NCBI GenBank assembly: GCA_947427035.1
Contig: CANEGK010000003.1
Location: forward strand, 1 to 64,000
Direction of reading: 5' to 3'
Origin: an uncultured Clostridium sp.
Lineage (GTDB): Bacteria; Bacillota; Clostridia; Oscillospirales; Butyricicoccaceae
DNA length: 64,000 nucleotides
Within the stretch, counting starts at the first letter, position 1. Every line of letters begins with the position of its first letter. The notes below the pieces were generated by a model that was not told the origin of the DNA, made no database searches, and was given only the letters and a program-made list of their open reading frames with translations. Shown piece by piece: positions 42,250 through 52,522 of this stretch. The position numbers and the translations under genes are program-made.

Positions 42250-43329
42250 TCACGCTCCCGCTCTGGTAAACAGATTGACAATATCGTGGTAAGTGACAAA
42301 AACAAACAGGCCCAAAATGAGCAGCATACCGACCAGCTGCACGGCGCCCTCGTGCTCCGGCTTAATGGGCTTGCCGCGCAGCAGCTCGATGAACAAAAAC
42401 AGCAGTTTGCCGCCGTCCAGCCCGGGGATGGGCAGCAGGTTGACAACGGCCAGGTTGACCGACAGAAAGGCGACAAAATACCAGACGTCGCCCCACGAGC
42501 TTTTGACGCGCTCGGACAGCTCGTTTGTAATGCCGACTGTCCCCATCATGTTGTCCGCGCTGACCTGACCGGAAAGGAGCATTCCAATGCTTTTATACGC
42601 CGTCTGCACAAAGCTGAGGCAGCTGTTCCATGCAGTGCCCAGACGCTGCGGCACCGACAGGGCTTCCGCCCCAAAAATCAGGCCGAACTTGAGCTGTCCG
42701 CCGCTGTTTTCATCCGGAATATCTTTGGTCAGCATCAAATTGTCAAGCGTCACTTTTTCCCCGCCGCGCCGCACGACGACGGTATAGGGCTTTCCCTGTC
42801 CCAACTCGAGCGCATTGACCACGTCGCTGTAAACAAAAATGTGAAAGCCGTTGATTTTGAGGATCTCGTCGCCTTCCTGCAGCCCGTCCTGCCCCGACCA
42901 TTGGAAGCCGTCCATAAAACTGGTGATTTCGGGCACCAGCACAGCTTCTGTGGGAAGCATGACGAGCAGCAAAATGACCAGCGCGCTGATAAGGTTCATC
43001 ACCGAGCCTGCGGCGCTGATGCAGAAACGCTTCCACCATTTGGCGTGCAAAAAACTGCCTTCGGTGTCGTCGGGGTTTTCTTCCGGCTCATGGCCGGCCG
43101 GCGTTTCGATCACCGTGCTGTCCTCGCCCTTCATGGCGACATAGCCGCCCAGCGGAATACAGCGGATGGCATACACCGTCTCGCCCACCTGCTTTTTGAA
43201 AATAGCCGGCCCAAACCCGATGGAAAACTGGTATACCGTGACGCCCGTCAGCTTGGCGACGGTAAAATGCCCCAGCTCGTGCAGCAGCACAATCAGGCCA
43301 AAAATTAAAATCGCAATGACAATACTCAT
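42250..43329 (-). CDS. rseP: Site-2 intramembrane protease RseP/RasP
   Basis: A 359-aa membrane zinc protease. The first transmembrane helix holds the zinc site IVLLHELGHF (HExxH), with GFGPAIF and CIPLGGYVAMKGED next. One PDZ domain (about 140-225) follows, and the third zinc ligand lies in NLLPIPGLDGGKLLF. Homologues cleave anti-sigma factors and signal-peptide remnants. It stands between dxr and ispG, the common place in the uppS-cdsA-dxr-rseP array. Confidence 0.95.
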   Translation of the reverse strand: MSIVIAILIFGLIVLLHELGHFTVAKLTGVTVYQFSIGFGPAIFKKQVGETVYAIRCIPLGGYVAMKGEDSTVIETPAGHEPEENPDDTEGSFLHAKWWKRFCISAAGSVMNLISALVILLLVMLPTEAVLVPEITSFMDGFQWSGQDGLQEGDEILKINGFHIFVYSDVVNALELGQGKPYTVVVRRGGEKVTLDNLMLTKDIPDENSGGQLKFGLIFGAEALSVPQRLGTAWNSCLSFVQTAYKSIGMLLSGQVSADNMMGTVGITNELSERVKSSWGDVWYFVAFLSVNLAVVNLLPIPGLDGGKLLFLFIELLRGKPIKPEHEGAVQLVGMLLILGLFVFVTYHDIVNLFTRAGA

Positions 43330-43341
43330 GTTTTAACCGCC

Positions 43342-44490
43342 TTATCCACACTGTACCGCTGCGCGCACAAAAGCGCGCGCCCAGCGATCGCTCTCCAAAA
43401 TATCCTCTAGCTGCGGCTTTTCCATCCAGGCCGCGGCCTCTGTCGCCGCACGCGCCAAACGGGCAATATCACAGTACCCGATGCGTTTCTGCAAAAAGAG
43501 CGCAACGGCTTCTTCATTGGCGCCGTTGAGCACCGCCCCCAGGTTCCCGCCGCGCCGCAGCACCTCTTCGCACAGCGCCAACGCCGGAAAATTTTCGCGA
43601 TCGGGCGGATAAAACGTCCAGCTCATCGGTTTTGTAAAGTCGATTCGTTTGCGTGCAGAAGGCTGGCGTTCCGGCCAGGTAAAGGCCAGCTGGATGGGCA
43701 GGCGCATGTCGGGCGGCGAACAGATGGCGGCAACCGTGCCGTCGCAGAATTCCACCATGGAATGCACAATGCTTTCACGGTGGACGGCCACATCGATTTT
43801 CCCGGCCGGCACGCCGAATAACCAATGCGCCTCCATCACCTCAAAGCCCTTGTTCATCATGGTCGAAGAATCGATGGTTATTTTCGCCCCCATGTCCCAG
43901 CTCGGGTGCCGAAGCGCCTGCTCGGGCGTGACGCCGCGCAGTTCACTCTCCGTCTTTCCAAAAAAAGGGCCGCCTGACGCCGTCAAAATCAGCCGCTCCA
44001 CCTCGGTCTTTCTACCGCAGCAAAGCGCCTGAAAAATGGCGGAATGCTCGGAGTCGACAGGCAGAATGTCTACCCCATTGCACCGTGCCCGCTCAGTAAC
44101 CAGCGCGCCGCCGCACACCAATGACTCTTTGTTGGCCAGCGCCAGCGTCTTTCCCGCTTCTATAGCCGCCAGTGTTGGTCGCAGGCCGGCAATGCCCACC
44201 GCAGCATTGAGCACGATATCCGCAGCGGCAAACGAGGCCGCTTCACACACGCCGTCCTGCCCGGCCAAAACCCGGATAGGCGTGTCCGCCAGCGCACACT
44301 TGAGGTTTGCCGCCGCCTGCTCATCTGCCAGTGCAACGCATTGCGGCGCAAAAGCGCGCGCCTGTTTTTCCATGCTTTTGACGTCGCGGCCGGCCGCCAG
44401 TGCGCAGACCGACAGGCCGAGTTCGCGGACGACGTCCAGCGCCTGCACACCGATAGAGCCCGTTGAGCCGATGATGGAAACCGTTTTCAT
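43342..44490 (-). CDS. dxr: 1-deoxy-D-xylulose 5-phosphate reductoisomerase
   Basis: A 382-aa NADPH-dependent enzyme, the first committed step of the MEP pathway. It shows IIGSTGSIGVQALDVV (dinucleotide binding), LANKESLVCGG, the metal-binding LPVDSEHSAIFQAL, LTASGGPF and WDMGAKITIDSSTMMNKG. The C-terminal helical domain is complete. It is preceded by cdsA and followed 12 bases later by rseP, so isoprenoid synthesis is co-expressed with undecaprenyl synthesis by uppS. Confidence 0.97.
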   Translation of the reverse strand: MKTVSIIGSTGSIGVQALDVVRELGLSVCALAAGRDVKSMEKQARAFAPQCVALADEQAAANLKCALADTPIRVLAGQDGVCEAASFAAADIVLNAAVGIAGLRPTLAAIEAGKTLALANKESLVCGGALVTERARCNGVDILPVDSEHSAIFQALCCGRKTEVERLILTASGGPFFGKTESELRGVTPEQALRHPSWDMGAKITIDSSTMMNKGFEVMEAHWLFGVPAGKIDVAVHRESIVHSMVEFCDGTVAAICSPPDMRLPIQLAFTWPERQPSARKRIDFTKPMSWTFYPPDRENFPALALCEEVLRRGGNLGAVLNGANEEAVALFLQKRIGYCDIARLARAATEAAAWMEKPQLEDILESDRWARAFVRAAVQCG

Positions 44491-44513
44491 ATGCCCACCT
44501 TTTCGCTTTCAGA

Positions 44514-45323
44514 TTATAGTATGCCGGTGAAGGCCAGCAATATTTCAAAAAGCGGGGCCGTAAAAAGAACACTGTCGAATCGGTCAAGCACGCCGCCGTG
44601 TCCGGGAAACAGCTTTCCGTAGTCTTTGATCCCGCAGTTGCGTTTGATGAGCGACATGGCCAAATCGCCGCATTGCCCGGCCGCCGCGCCTACGCCGCCG
44701 GCCAGCGCCAGCAGCCAGTAATTGGGGGCCGCGTTATAAAAATGATGCATCGCCAGGCCAAAAAGCACCATGCCCAGCGCTCCGCCGGCCAGGCCGCCGA
44801 TCGCCCCTTCGATGGTTTTTTTCGGACTGACATGCGGCGCCAGCTTGTGCTTGCCGCAGCACCGTCCCGTTATGTAAGCGGCGCTGTCGCTGCACCAGGC
44901 CGCCAGAAAAGGCATGAGAATGTATTGCCGCCCCAGGTCACAGGAGATCATGATGCGGATGATGGATGACAGCAGAAACGGGATGACAAATGCGCCCAAA
45001 AAGCCTTCGGCCACCTGTGAGAAGCCGAGCCGTTTATAGTCAAAGATAGCCCAAAGGAAGCTGATGCAGGCATAGGCGTAAACGCCGGCCAAAATCGCGC
45101 CTTCACCGCCGTAGCAGGTAAACAGCGGCACAAAAAAGGCAAAGGCGCACGACACCCATAAAAGCGGATGCCCCTTTAACGCGCCGGTCGCCCCGAGCAG
45201 CTCATAAGCCGCAATCGCGCACAGCGCGCAAAAAGCCGCCACCGCAGCAAAGGGCGGCAGAACATAAATGACAACAATAAAAATGGCGATGGCCACAATG
45301 GCGGTAATGACTCTTGTTTTCAT
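44514..45323 (-). CDS. cdsA: Phosphatidate cytidylyltransferase
   Basis: A 269-aa membrane enzyme making CDP-diacylglycerol, with about seven hydrophobic segments. The CDS signature is intact near the C-terminus: SPKKTIEGAIGGLAGG earlier, then GDLAMSLIKRNCGIKDYG and LFPGHGGVLDRFDS. Its start overlaps the uppS stop as ATGA. It feeds phospholipid synthesis. Confidence 0.95.
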   Translation of the reverse strand: MKTRVITAIVAIAIFIVVIYVLPPFAAVAAFCALCAIAAYELLGATGALKGHPLLWVSCAFAFFVPLFTCYGGEGAILAGVYAYACISFLWAIFDYKRLGFSQVAEGFLGAFVIPFLLSSIIRIMISCDLGRQYILMPFLAAWCSDSAAYITGRCCGKHKLAPHVSPKKTIEGAIGGLAGGALGMVLFGLAMHHFYNAAPNYWLLALAGGVGAAAGQCGDLAMSLIKRNCGIKDYGKLFPGHGGVLDRFDSVLFTAPLFEILLAFTGIL

Positions 45324-46066
45324 TCTATTCCCCCGTAACGGCGTTTTCGCCGCTGATATTCTGCAATCGCCGCTTTGAGTACAGCTTCATTAAAATCAGG
45401 CCAAAGCACATCGGTAAAGACAAACTCGGTATAGGCCAGCTGCCACAGCAGGAAATTGGAAAACCGATATTCCCCGCCGGGGCGAATCAGCAAATCAGGG
45501 TCGGGCACGCCGGCCGAATACAGCCGGCTTTCCAGCATTTCCGCGGAAATATCCGCAGCGCGCAGGCTGCCCTGCTCACACTCTTCGGCCAGCAGACGGC
45601 ACGCACGGACCAGCTCGTCCCGCCCGCCGTAATTCAGACAGACATTGACACGCATTCCGCTCGTCGTCTCCGACAGTTTCTCTGTCTCGGCAATCAAATC
45701 GCGCAATTTGGCGCTGAGCGGGGACAGATCGCCAAAAAAGTACAGCCGTATGTTTTTTTTCTGCATATCTCGAATGGCTTCGTGCAGATACTTTTCCAAA
45801 AGGCCCATAATGGCCGACACTTCGTCAGCCGGGCGTTTCCAATTTTCGGTGGAAAAGGCGTAAACCGTCAACACCTCAACACCCAGCCGGGCCAGCGTGT
45901 CGGCCGTGTTCCGAAAGGTCTCGCTGCCCGCCGAATGCCCCGCAGTACGCGGCAGCCCCCGCTTTTGCGCCCATCGGCCGTTGCCGTCCATAATAATGGC
46001 GACATGGCGCGGAATATTGTTGGGATCGATCTCTGCCGCCCGCTGTTTTTTTGAAAACCAGGCCAT
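45320..46066 (-). CDS. uppS: Undecaprenyl diphosphate synthase-type isoprenyl transferase
   Basis: A 248-aa cis-prenyltransferase that makes the lipid carrier for peptidoglycan. It has HVAIIMDGNGRWAQKRG with the catalytic aspartate, GHSAGSE, YAFSTENWKRP and the dimer motif PDLLIRPGGEYRFSNFLLWQ. I choose ATG 46066 (MAWFSKKQRA) because AAAGGG precedes it; ATG 46093 gives nine more residues but has no ribosome binding site. It follows frr and overlaps cdsA. Confidence 0.95.
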   Translation of the reverse strand: MAWFSKKQRAAEIDPNNIPRHVAIIMDGNGRWAQKRGLPRTAGHSAGSETFRNTADTLARLGVEVLTVYAFSTENWKRPADEVSAIMGLLEKYLHEAIRDMQKKNIRLYFFGDLSPLSAKLRDLIAETEKLSETTSGMRVNVCLNYGGRDELVRACRLLAEECEQGSLRAADISAEMLESRLYSAGVPDPDLLIRPGGEYRFSNFLLWQLAYTEFVFTDVLWPDFNEAVLKAAIAEYQRRKRRYGGIE

Positions 46067-46132
46067 TTTCAAAACCCTTTCCACGGTATTCATAGTTTGA
46101 GGCGGCGATGACCCGCCGCCTCAAACACATGA

Positions 46133-46687
46133 TCAGATTTCAAGAAGCTCTTTTTCCTTGCGCGCTATTTCTGCGTCGCAGTCTTTGCAGAACTTATCCG
46201 TCAGGTCCTGCATTTCCTTTTCCAACATCTTGAGGTCGTCTTCCGTAATGTCCGACTTTTTCTTCATATCCTTGAACTTGTCAATGGCGTCGCGGCGAAT
46301 ATTGCGCATAGCGACCTTTCCGTCTTCGCCCTGCTTGCGGACGCCTTTGCTCAAATCCTTACGGCGTTCCTCGGTCAGCTGCGGAAACACGAGCCGGATC
46401 ACCTTGCCGTCATTTTGCGGATTGATGCCGATGTCCGAGGCTTGGATGGCTTTTTCAATGCTCTTGAGCGCGCCGGCATCCCACGGCTGAATGGCAAGCA
46501 CACGCGGTTCGGGCGACGAAACCGACGCCAGCTGATTGACCGGCATACTGGAACCAAAATATTCAACGGACAGCTTGTCCAGCACGTTCGGATTGGCGCG
46601 GCCGGCGCGGATCGTGGAAAGCTCATGCTTGAGAACATCAAGGGTCTTCTGCATCTTTTCCTGATAAGGGGTGCAAAGCTGATTCAT
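46133..46687 (-). CDS. frr: Ribosome recycling factor
   Basis: A 184-aa factor that splits post-termination ribosomes with EF-G. It has LSTIRAGRANPNVLDKL, VLAIQPWDAGALKSIEKAI and VFPQLTEERRKDLSKGV, all near-invariant in the family. It lies 21 bases after pyrH, as in most bacteria. Confidence 0.97.
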   Translation of the reverse strand: MNQLCTPYQEKMQKTLDVLKHELSTIRAGRANPNVLDKLSVEYFGSSMPVNQLASVSSPEPRVLAIQPWDAGALKSIEKAIQASDIGINPQNDGKVIRLVFPQLTEERRKDLSKGVRKQGEDGKVAMRNIRRDAIDKFKDMKKKSDITEDDLKMLEKEMQDLTDKFCKDCDAEIARKEKELLEI

Positions 46688-46708
46688 GATGATTCCTCCA
46701 ATAATGAA

Positions 46709-47434
46709 TTATTCGCGCCCAGTGCCGATGTACGAGCCTATGCGCTCGCCCATGACGGCGCGGCAGATGTTGGACGGGTCCTTCAGCGCAAAAACGAGTA
46801 CGGGGATGTTGTTGTCCATGGACAGGGTTGTCGCTGTGGAGTCCATGACGGCCAGACCGCGGCTGAGCATTTCTGAATAAGTGATGTTTTCCAAACGGCG
46901 GGCCGTTTTGACCTTGTTGGGGTCGGCGTCATAGACGCCGTCGATGTTTTTGGCCAGCAAAATGATGTCGGCGCCGATTTCCGCTGCGCGCAGAGCGGCT
47001 GCTGTGTCGGTTGAAAAGAACGGGTTGCCTGTGCCGCAGGCAAAAATGACAACCTTTCCCTTTTCCAAATGCGAAATAGCTTTGAGCCGGATGTACGGTT
47101 CTGCAATTTTGTTCATGTCAATGCCGGTCTGCACACGCACTTCAACCTCGTTGTTCTCCAGCACGTCGGCCAGCGCCAGCGCATTGATGGTGGTCGCCAG
47201 CATTCCCATGTGATCGGCGCGCGTCCTTTCCATACGCCCGCCGCCATCTTTAACACCGCGCCAGAAATTTCCGCCCCCGACAACAACGCCGATTTGCACG
47301 CCGAGCCTGACACATTCCTTGATAGCCTTGGCCACACTGTCGACCACGTCGAAATCCAACCCGATTTTTTTGTCGCCCGCAAGGGCTTCACCGCTGATTT
47401 TCAGCAGCACACGCTTAAACTTAGGAGTATCCAT
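46709..47434 (-). CDS. pyrH: UMP kinase
   Basis: A 241-aa hexameric kinase that makes UDP. It shows [42 protein letters not shown] and the C-terminal [17 protein letters not shown]. It heads the pyrH-frr-uppS-cdsA-dxr-rseP-ispG-polC series. rpsB and tsf, which precede pyrH in most Firmicutes, are not present; uvrA is upstream. Confidence 0.97.
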   Translation of the reverse strand: MDTPKFKRVLLKISGEALAGDKKIGLDFDVVDSVAKAIKECVRLGVQIGVVVGGGNFWRGVKDGGGRMERTRADHMGMLATTINALALADVLENNEVEVRVQTGIDMNKIAEPYIRLKAISHLEKGKVVIFACGTGNPFFSTDTAAALRAAEIGADIILLAKNIDGVYDADPNKVKTARRLENITYSEMLSRGLAVMDSTATTLSMDNNIPVLVFALKDPSNICRAVMGERIGSYIGTGRE

Positions 47435-47465
47435 CTCTGCCTCCTGCTCATTATGTTTCTATTCT

Positions 47466-47494
47466 ATTTTAAACCAAAATCAGGGTTTTGAAAA
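47466..47494 (-). promoter_or_regulatory. Possible SigA promoter for pyrH
   Basis: Minus strand: -35 TTTTCA (47494-47489), 17-base spacer, -10 TAAAAT (47471-47466), in the 62-base gap after uvrA. The -35 is weak. Confidence 0.45.
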
Positions 47495-47496
47495 GG

Positions 47497-50331
47497 CTAT
47501 TTTCCATTGTTCAAAATCTTTTTAAGATATTGGCCGGTATATGATGCTTCCACCCCGGCGACCTGTTCAGGCGTCCCCTGCGCCACAATGGTGCCGCCGC
47601 GGTTTCCGCCTTCCGGTCCCAGGTCGATGATATAATCGGCCGTTTTGATAACGTCCAGGTTGTGCTCGATGACGACGACACTGTTGCCCGCTTCGACCAG
47701 CGCCTGCAAAACGTCGATGAGCTTGTGCACGTCATACATATGAAGCCCCGTCGTAGGTTCGTCCAGAATATAAATGGTGCGGCCGGTGGCGCGCCGCGCC
47801 AGCTCGGTCGCCAGCTTGACGCGCTGCGCCTCGCCGCCGGACAGAGTCGTCGACGGCTGTCCCAGTTTGACATAGCTCAGGCCGACATCATACAGCGTTT
47901 GCAGCTTTTTGCGCACCCGCGGCACGTTTTCGAAAAATTCCAGCGCCTCCTCCACCGTCATTTCCAGCACTTCATGAATGTTTTTCCCTTTATACCGCAC
48001 TTCCAGGGTTTCGCGGTTGTACCGCTGCCCCTTGCAGACGTCACAGGGCACATAGATATCGGGCAGAAAATGCATCTCTATCTTGAGCAGGCCGTCGCCC
48101 GAGCATGATTCGCAACGGCCGCCCCGCACGTTGAAGGAAAAGCGCCCCGGGCCGTAGCCACGAGCGCGGGCATCCTGCGTCTTGGCGAAGATTTCGCGGA
48201 TGTCGCCGAATACTCCCGTATAGGTCGCCGGGTTGGAACGCGGAGTGCGGCCAATCGGCGACTGGTCAATATTGATCACCTTGTCCAGAAATTCCAGGCC
48301 CTCAATGTCGTCGTGCGCGCCCGCGCGGGTGCGCGCCCCATTCAGATCGGCTGCCAGCCGCTTGTACAAAACCTCGTTGATGAGCGAGCTTTTTCCCGAT
48401 CCCGACACCCCGGTGATGCATGTCAATGTGCCCAGCGGAATGGATGCATCGACGTTTTTCAGGTTGTTCTCCCTTGCGCCGCGGATGACCAGACGGTTGC
48501 CGCTACCTGTCCGTCGCTGCGCGGGTATTTCAATTTTCTTGGCTCCCGACAAGTATTGACCGGTTAAAGATTGGGGGCATTTCATAATTTCCTGCGCCGT
48601 GCCCTGTGCCATGATGTGCCCGCCGTGAATGCCGGCGCCCGGGCCGACATCGATGATGTCGTCAGCTTCCAGCATGGTTTCTTCGTCGTGTTCGACTACA
48701 ATCAATGTATTGCCCAGATCGCGCAGACGCTTGAGGGTTTCCAGCAGCTTGTGGTTGTCACGCTGGTGCAGCCCGATGGACGGCTCGTCCAGAATATACA
48801 AAACGCCCATCAGCTGTGATCCAATTTGCGTCGCCAGACGAATGCGCTGGCTTTCGCCGCCCGACAACGTTCCCGACGAACGCGACAGCGTCAGATATTC
48901 CAATCCCACGCTTTGCAAAAAGCCCAGGCGCGCACGGATTTCTTTGAGGATTTGGTGGGCTATCATGGACTCTTTCTCGCTCAGCCCAGGCTCCAGTGCG
49001 TTCATAAACTCCAACGCCTCGGTCACCGTAAAATCGGAAAACTGTGCGATGGACAGCCCGCCGACCGTGACGGCGAGCACCTCTTTTTTCAGCCGTTTCC
49101 CCTTGCAGTCTGGGCAGGGAATAGGGCTCATGCATTCCTCAATTTCAGCGCGCATATACTCACTGGTCGTCTCTTTATAACGGCGCTCCAGGTTGCCGAT
49201 CACCCCTTCAAACGCTTGCTCGTAAGTTCCTCCGCCACCCTCGCGCTTCCAGTGCAGCTTGAGCTTTTCGCCTTTGGTTCCGTACAAAATAAGGTCGATT
49301 GCCTCTTTGGGCAGCTCGCCGACCGGCGTTGTCAGCGAAAACCCGTATTTCTGGGACAGCGCGTCAAAATACATCCGGCCTATGCTGCCTTCTTCCACCG
49401 AAAAGCCCGACGCTTTGACAGCCCCCTGCAAAATGGACAGCTTGGTGTTGGGAATGACGCGATCCGGATCGATTTTCAGCTGCATTCCCAGACCCGTACA
49501 GGTCGGGCAGGCGCCATAGGGGTTGTTGAAGGAAAACATGCGCGGCGTCAGCTCTTCGATGGAAATACCGCAGTCCGGGCAGGCGTAATTCTGCGAGAAG
49601 GTCAGCTCGCCTTTATCCATCATATCGGCGACCACCAGCCCGCCGGCCAGCGACGAGGCCGTCTCCACCGAGTCTGTCAGGCGCTGCCGTGCTTCAGACT
49701 TGACGACCAAGCGATCGACAATAATTTCTATGGTGTGCTTTTTGTTTTTTTCCAGCTTGATTTCTTCCGAAAGGTCGTACACACTGCCGTCGACGCGCAC
49801 ACGGACATACCCGCTGCGGCGCGCATCCTCAAACACCTTCTGGTATTCGCCTTTGCGCGCGCGGATGACCGGCGCGAGGATTTGCAGCCGCGTCCCCGGC
49901 TCCAAGGCCATCAGCTGATCGATGATCTGATCAATACTCTGCTGTTTGATTTCCTTGCCGCATTTGGGGCAGTGCGGTATGCCGATGCGCGCCCACAGCA
50001 AACGCAGATAATCGTAAATTTCCGTCACGGTTCCCACCGTAGAACGCGGGTTTTTGCTCGTCGTCTTCTGATCGATGGAAATGGCGGGCGAAAGGCCCTC
50101 GATATAATCGACGTCCGGCTTTTCCATTTGCCCCAAAAACATGCGGGCATAAGAAGACAGTGATTCCACATAGCGCCGCTGTCCCTCGGCATAAATGGTG
50201 TCAAAGGCCAGCGAACTCTTGCCGGAGCCCGAAATGCCTGTAACGACGGTCAAAGTGTCGCGCTTGATTTCTACATCGATATCTTTCAGGTTGTGCTCGC
50301 GCGCCCCTTTGACCACAATTTTATCCTGCAT
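47497..50331 (-). CDS. uvrA: UvrA, excision repair damage-recognition ATPase
   Basis: A 944-aa protein with two ABC modules. Walker A motifs are [14 protein letters not shown] and [14 protein letters not shown]; signatures [14 protein letters not shown] and [14 protein letters not shown]. Zinc sites are [22 protein letters not shown] and [14 protein letters not shown]. Two UvrA dimers bind damage and load UvrB. It starts 24 bases after uvrB and shares its LexA-controlled promoter. Confidence 0.97.
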   Translation of the reverse strand: MQDKIVVKGAREHNLKDIDVEIKRDTLTVVTGISGSGKSSLAFDTIYAEGQRRYVESLSSYARMFLGQMEKPDVDYIEGLSPAISIDQKTTSKNPRSTVGTVTEIYDYLRLLWARIGIPHCPKCGKEIKQQSIDQIIDQLMALEPGTRLQILAPVIRARKGEYQKVFEDARRSGYVRVRVDGSVYDLSEEIKLEKNKKHTIEIIVDRLVVKSEARQRLTDSVETASSLAGGLVVADMMDKGELTFSQNYACPDCGISIEELTPRMFSFNNPYGACPTCTGLGMQLKIDPDRVIPNTKLSILQGAVKASGFSVEEGSIGRMYFDALSQKYGFSLTTPVGELPKEAIDLILYGTKGEKLKLHWKREGGGGTYEQAFEGVIGNLERRYKETTSEYMRAEIEECMSPIPCPDCKGKRLKKEVLAVTVGGLSIAQFSDFTVTEALEFMNALEPGLSEKESMIAHQILKEIRARLGFLQSVGLEYLTLSRSSGTLSGGESQRIRLATQIGSQLMGVLYILDEPSIGLHQRDNHKLLETLKRLRDLGNTLIVVEHDEETMLEADDIIDVGPGAGIHGGHIMAQGTAQEIMKCPQSLTGQYLSGAKKIEIPAQRRTGSGNRLVIRGARENNLKNVDASIPLGTLTCITGVSGSGKSSLINEVLYKRLAADLNGARTRAGAHDDIEGLEFLDKVINIDQSPIGRTPRSNPATYTGVFGDIREIFAKTQDARARGYGPGRFSFNVRGGRCESCSGDGLLKIEMHFLPDIYVPCDVCKGQRYNRETLEVRYKGKNIHEVLEMTVEEALEFFENVPRVRKKLQTLYDVGLSYVKLGQPSTTLSGGEAQRVKLATELARRATGRTIYILDEPTTGLHMYDVHKLIDVLQALVEAGNSVVVIEHNLDVIKTADYIIDLGPEGGNRGGTIVAQGTPEQVAGVEASYTGQYLKKILNNGK

Positions 50332-50355
50332 TGCACTAGATCCTCCACGGTGAGA

Positions 50356-52344
50356 TTATTTTTGCTTTTTTTCCTGCTTTTCCAGCTCGGCGCGCATTTC
50401 CTTAATGCGGTCGCGCAAAACGGCGGCATATTCGAATTCCAACATTTTTGAAGCTTCCCGCATTTCCTTTTCCAGGCGCTGAATAGCGGCTTTGCGCGCC
50501 GCCACCGACATTTTCTGCTGGCTTTCAGCCGGAAGCCGAGCCGTATCCTGCGAGATCTCAATGATGTCGCGCACGCCCTTATAGACCGTCTTGGGCACAA
50601 TGCCGTGCTCCTGGTTAAAAGCATTTTGAATGTCGCGGCGCCGGTTTGTTTCGTCGATGGCCGCTTTCATCGACGGTGTGACGGTGTCAGCGTACATAAT
50701 GACCCGCCCCTCGGCATTGCGCGCCGCACGGCCGATAGTCTGAATAAGCGATGTCTGGCTTCGCAGAAAGCCCTCTTTATCGGCGTCCAAAATGGCAACC
50801 AACGATACCTCGGGTAAGTCCAGCCCTTCGCGCAGCAGGTTGATGCCGACCAGAACCTGATATTCACCCAGGCGCAAATCGCGCAGCAGCTGCATTCGCT
50901 CAATCGTGTCAATGTCATGATGCATATACCGCACCTTGATGCCCCGCTCGGACAGGAAGTCGGTTAAATCCTCGGCCATGCGCTTGGTCAGCGTCGTCAC
51001 CAGAACGCGCTGATTTTTCTTCTCCCGCGCACGGATTTCCGCCGTCAGGTCGTCAATCTGCCCTTCGATGGGCCGAACCTCGACTTCGGGGTCAAGCAGG
51101 CCGGTCGGGCGAATGATTTGCTCAACCAACTGTGACGAACGCTCACGCTCATACTCCCCCGGCGTAGCGCTGACGTAAACGACCTGATTGACACGCTCCT
51201 GAAACTCGGGAAAGGTCAGCGGGCGGTTGTCAAAGGCAGAAGGCAGGCGAAATCCGTAATCAACCAGCATTTCTTTGCGGGCGCGGTCACCGTGATACAT
51301 GGCGCGCACCTGCGGCAGCATGACGTGCGATTCGTCGATAAAGAGCAGATAATCCTTTGGAAAGTAGTCCATCAGGGTAAAGGGCGCCGAGCCGGCTTCA
51401 CGGCGCGACAGCACACGGGAATAGTTTTCAATGCCGCTGCAAAACCCGATTTCACGCAGCATTTCCATATCATATGTGGTGCGCTGGCGCAGACGCTGTG
51501 CTTCCAGCAACTTGCCGTTCTCGGTAAACCAGCGGCAGCGCGACTCCATCTCCTGTTCAATGTCGACAAGGGCTTCTTCCAGCTTGTCCTTCGGCGTCAC
51601 GTAGTGCGAGGCCGGATAGATCGCAGTGTGGTTGACAATGCGCTGCACCGCGCCGGTCAGCGGGTTGATTTCTGAAATGCGCTCGACCTCGTCGCCGAAA
51701 AACTCCACCCGTATGGCCAGCGCATCGGTATAAGCCGGCCTGATTTCCAGGGTATCGCCACGGACCCGGAAACGATTGCGCTCGAAGTTGATGTCATTGC
51801 GCTCGTACTGTATCTCTACCAGCTTTCGGCAGACGGCGTCACGATCGTATTCCTGCCCCGTGCGCAGCGAAACCACCATTTTGGCGTAATCAATGGGGTT
51901 GCCTAACGAGTAAATGCAGGAAACGCTGGCGACGATGATGACATCGCGGCGCTCAAACAGCGCCGAGGTTGCCGAATGCCGCAGGCGGTCCAGCTCGCTG
52001 TTGACATCAGAATCCTTTTCTATATAGGTATCAGTCGAAGGGATGTACGCTTCGGGCTGATAATAATCGTAATAGGACACGAAAAACTCAACGGCGTTAT
52101 GGGGGAAAAACTCGCGGAATTCTGAACAGAGCTGCGCCGCCAGCGTCTTGTTGTGCGTCAGCACCAGCGTCGGTTTTTTGACTCGCTCGATGACGTTGGC
52201 CATGACAAAGGTTTTGCCGGCGCCGGTGACGCCCAGCATGGTCTGCTCCTCCATTCCCAGCTCAACGCCGCGCACCAGCGCGTCAATAGCCTGCGGCTGT
52301 CCGCCCGCGGGCTTATAGTCGCTGACAAGCTTAAAATCAGGCAT
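50356..52344 (-). CDS. uvrB: UvrB, excision repair helicase-like subunit
   Basis: A 662-aa protein. I place the start at ATG 52344 ([17 protein letters not shown]). It has Walker [13 protein letters not shown], the beta-hairpin region [32 protein letters not shown], and helicase motifs [15 protein letters not shown] and QTIGRAARN. The C-terminal UVR domain (about 620-655) binds UvrC. It verifies lesions loaded by UvrA. A LexA box overlaps its promoter. Confidence 0.97.
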   Translation of the reverse strand: MPDFKLVSDYKPAGGQPQAIDALVRGVELGMEEQTMLGVTGAGKTFVMANVIERVKKPTLVLTHNKTLAAQLCSEFREFFPHNAVEFFVSYYDYYQPEAYIPSTDTYIEKDSDVNSELDRLRHSATSALFERRDVIIVASVSCIYSLGNPIDYAKMVVSLRTGQEYDRDAVCRKLVEIQYERNDINFERNRFRVRGDTLEIRPAYTDALAIRVEFFGDEVERISEINPLTGAVQRIVNHTAIYPASHYVTPKDKLEEALVDIEQEMESRCRWFTENGKLLEAQRLRQRTTYDMEMLREIGFCSGIENYSRVLSRREAGSAPFTLMDYFPKDYLLFIDESHVMLPQVRAMYHGDRARKEMLVDYGFRLPSAFDNRPLTFPEFQERVNQVVYVSATPGEYERERSSQLVEQIIRPTGLLDPEVEVRPIEGQIDDLTAEIRAREKKNQRVLVTTLTKRMAEDLTDFLSERGIKVRYMHHDIDTIERMQLLRDLRLGEYQVLVGINLLREGLDLPEVSLVAILDADKEGFLRSQTSLIQTIGRAARNAEGRVIMYADTVTPSMKAAIDETNRRRDIQNAFNQEHGIVPKTVYKGVRDIIEISQDTARLPAESQQKMSVAARKAAIQRLEKEMREASKMLEFEYAAVLRDRIKEMRAELEKQEKKQK

Positions 52345-52376
52345 CGTTGCTCCCCCTCCATGATAACTCAGAATAC

Positions 52377-52405
52377 AGTATATCAGAACAGTTGTTCTTT
52401 CGCAA
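52377..52405 (-). promoter_or_regulatory. uvrB promoter with a LexA (SOS) box in its spacer
   Basis: Minus strand: -35 TTGCGA (52405-52400), 17-base spacer, -10 TATACT (52382-52377). The spacer holds GAAC-N4-GTTC (52386-52397), the Firmicute LexA/DinR operator core. LexA bound here would block RNA polymerase, giving SOS induction of uvrBA. Confidence 0.85.
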
Positions 52406-52475
52406 GATTTTTTCAAACACTTTTCAGCGTTCCCCGCATTGCGGCTTTTAACGCATGACTGTTTTTACAGAGTCA

Positions 52476-52505
52476 GAAAAACACCGGCCAGCGGCCGGCG
52501 TTTTT
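52476..52505. terminator. Bidirectional terminator after radC
   Basis: 8-bp GC-rich stem (52482-52489/52493-52500, one G-T pair) with T runs on both strands. It isolates radC from uvrB. Confidence 0.7.
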
Positions 52506-52522
52506 CCGTCAATCATTCTTTT

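Noticed and set aside
48826..50163. 445-codon plus-strand frame over uvrA
   Set aside because: Antisense shadow of uvrA, with low-complexity R/Q/H-rich composition and no recognisable domain.
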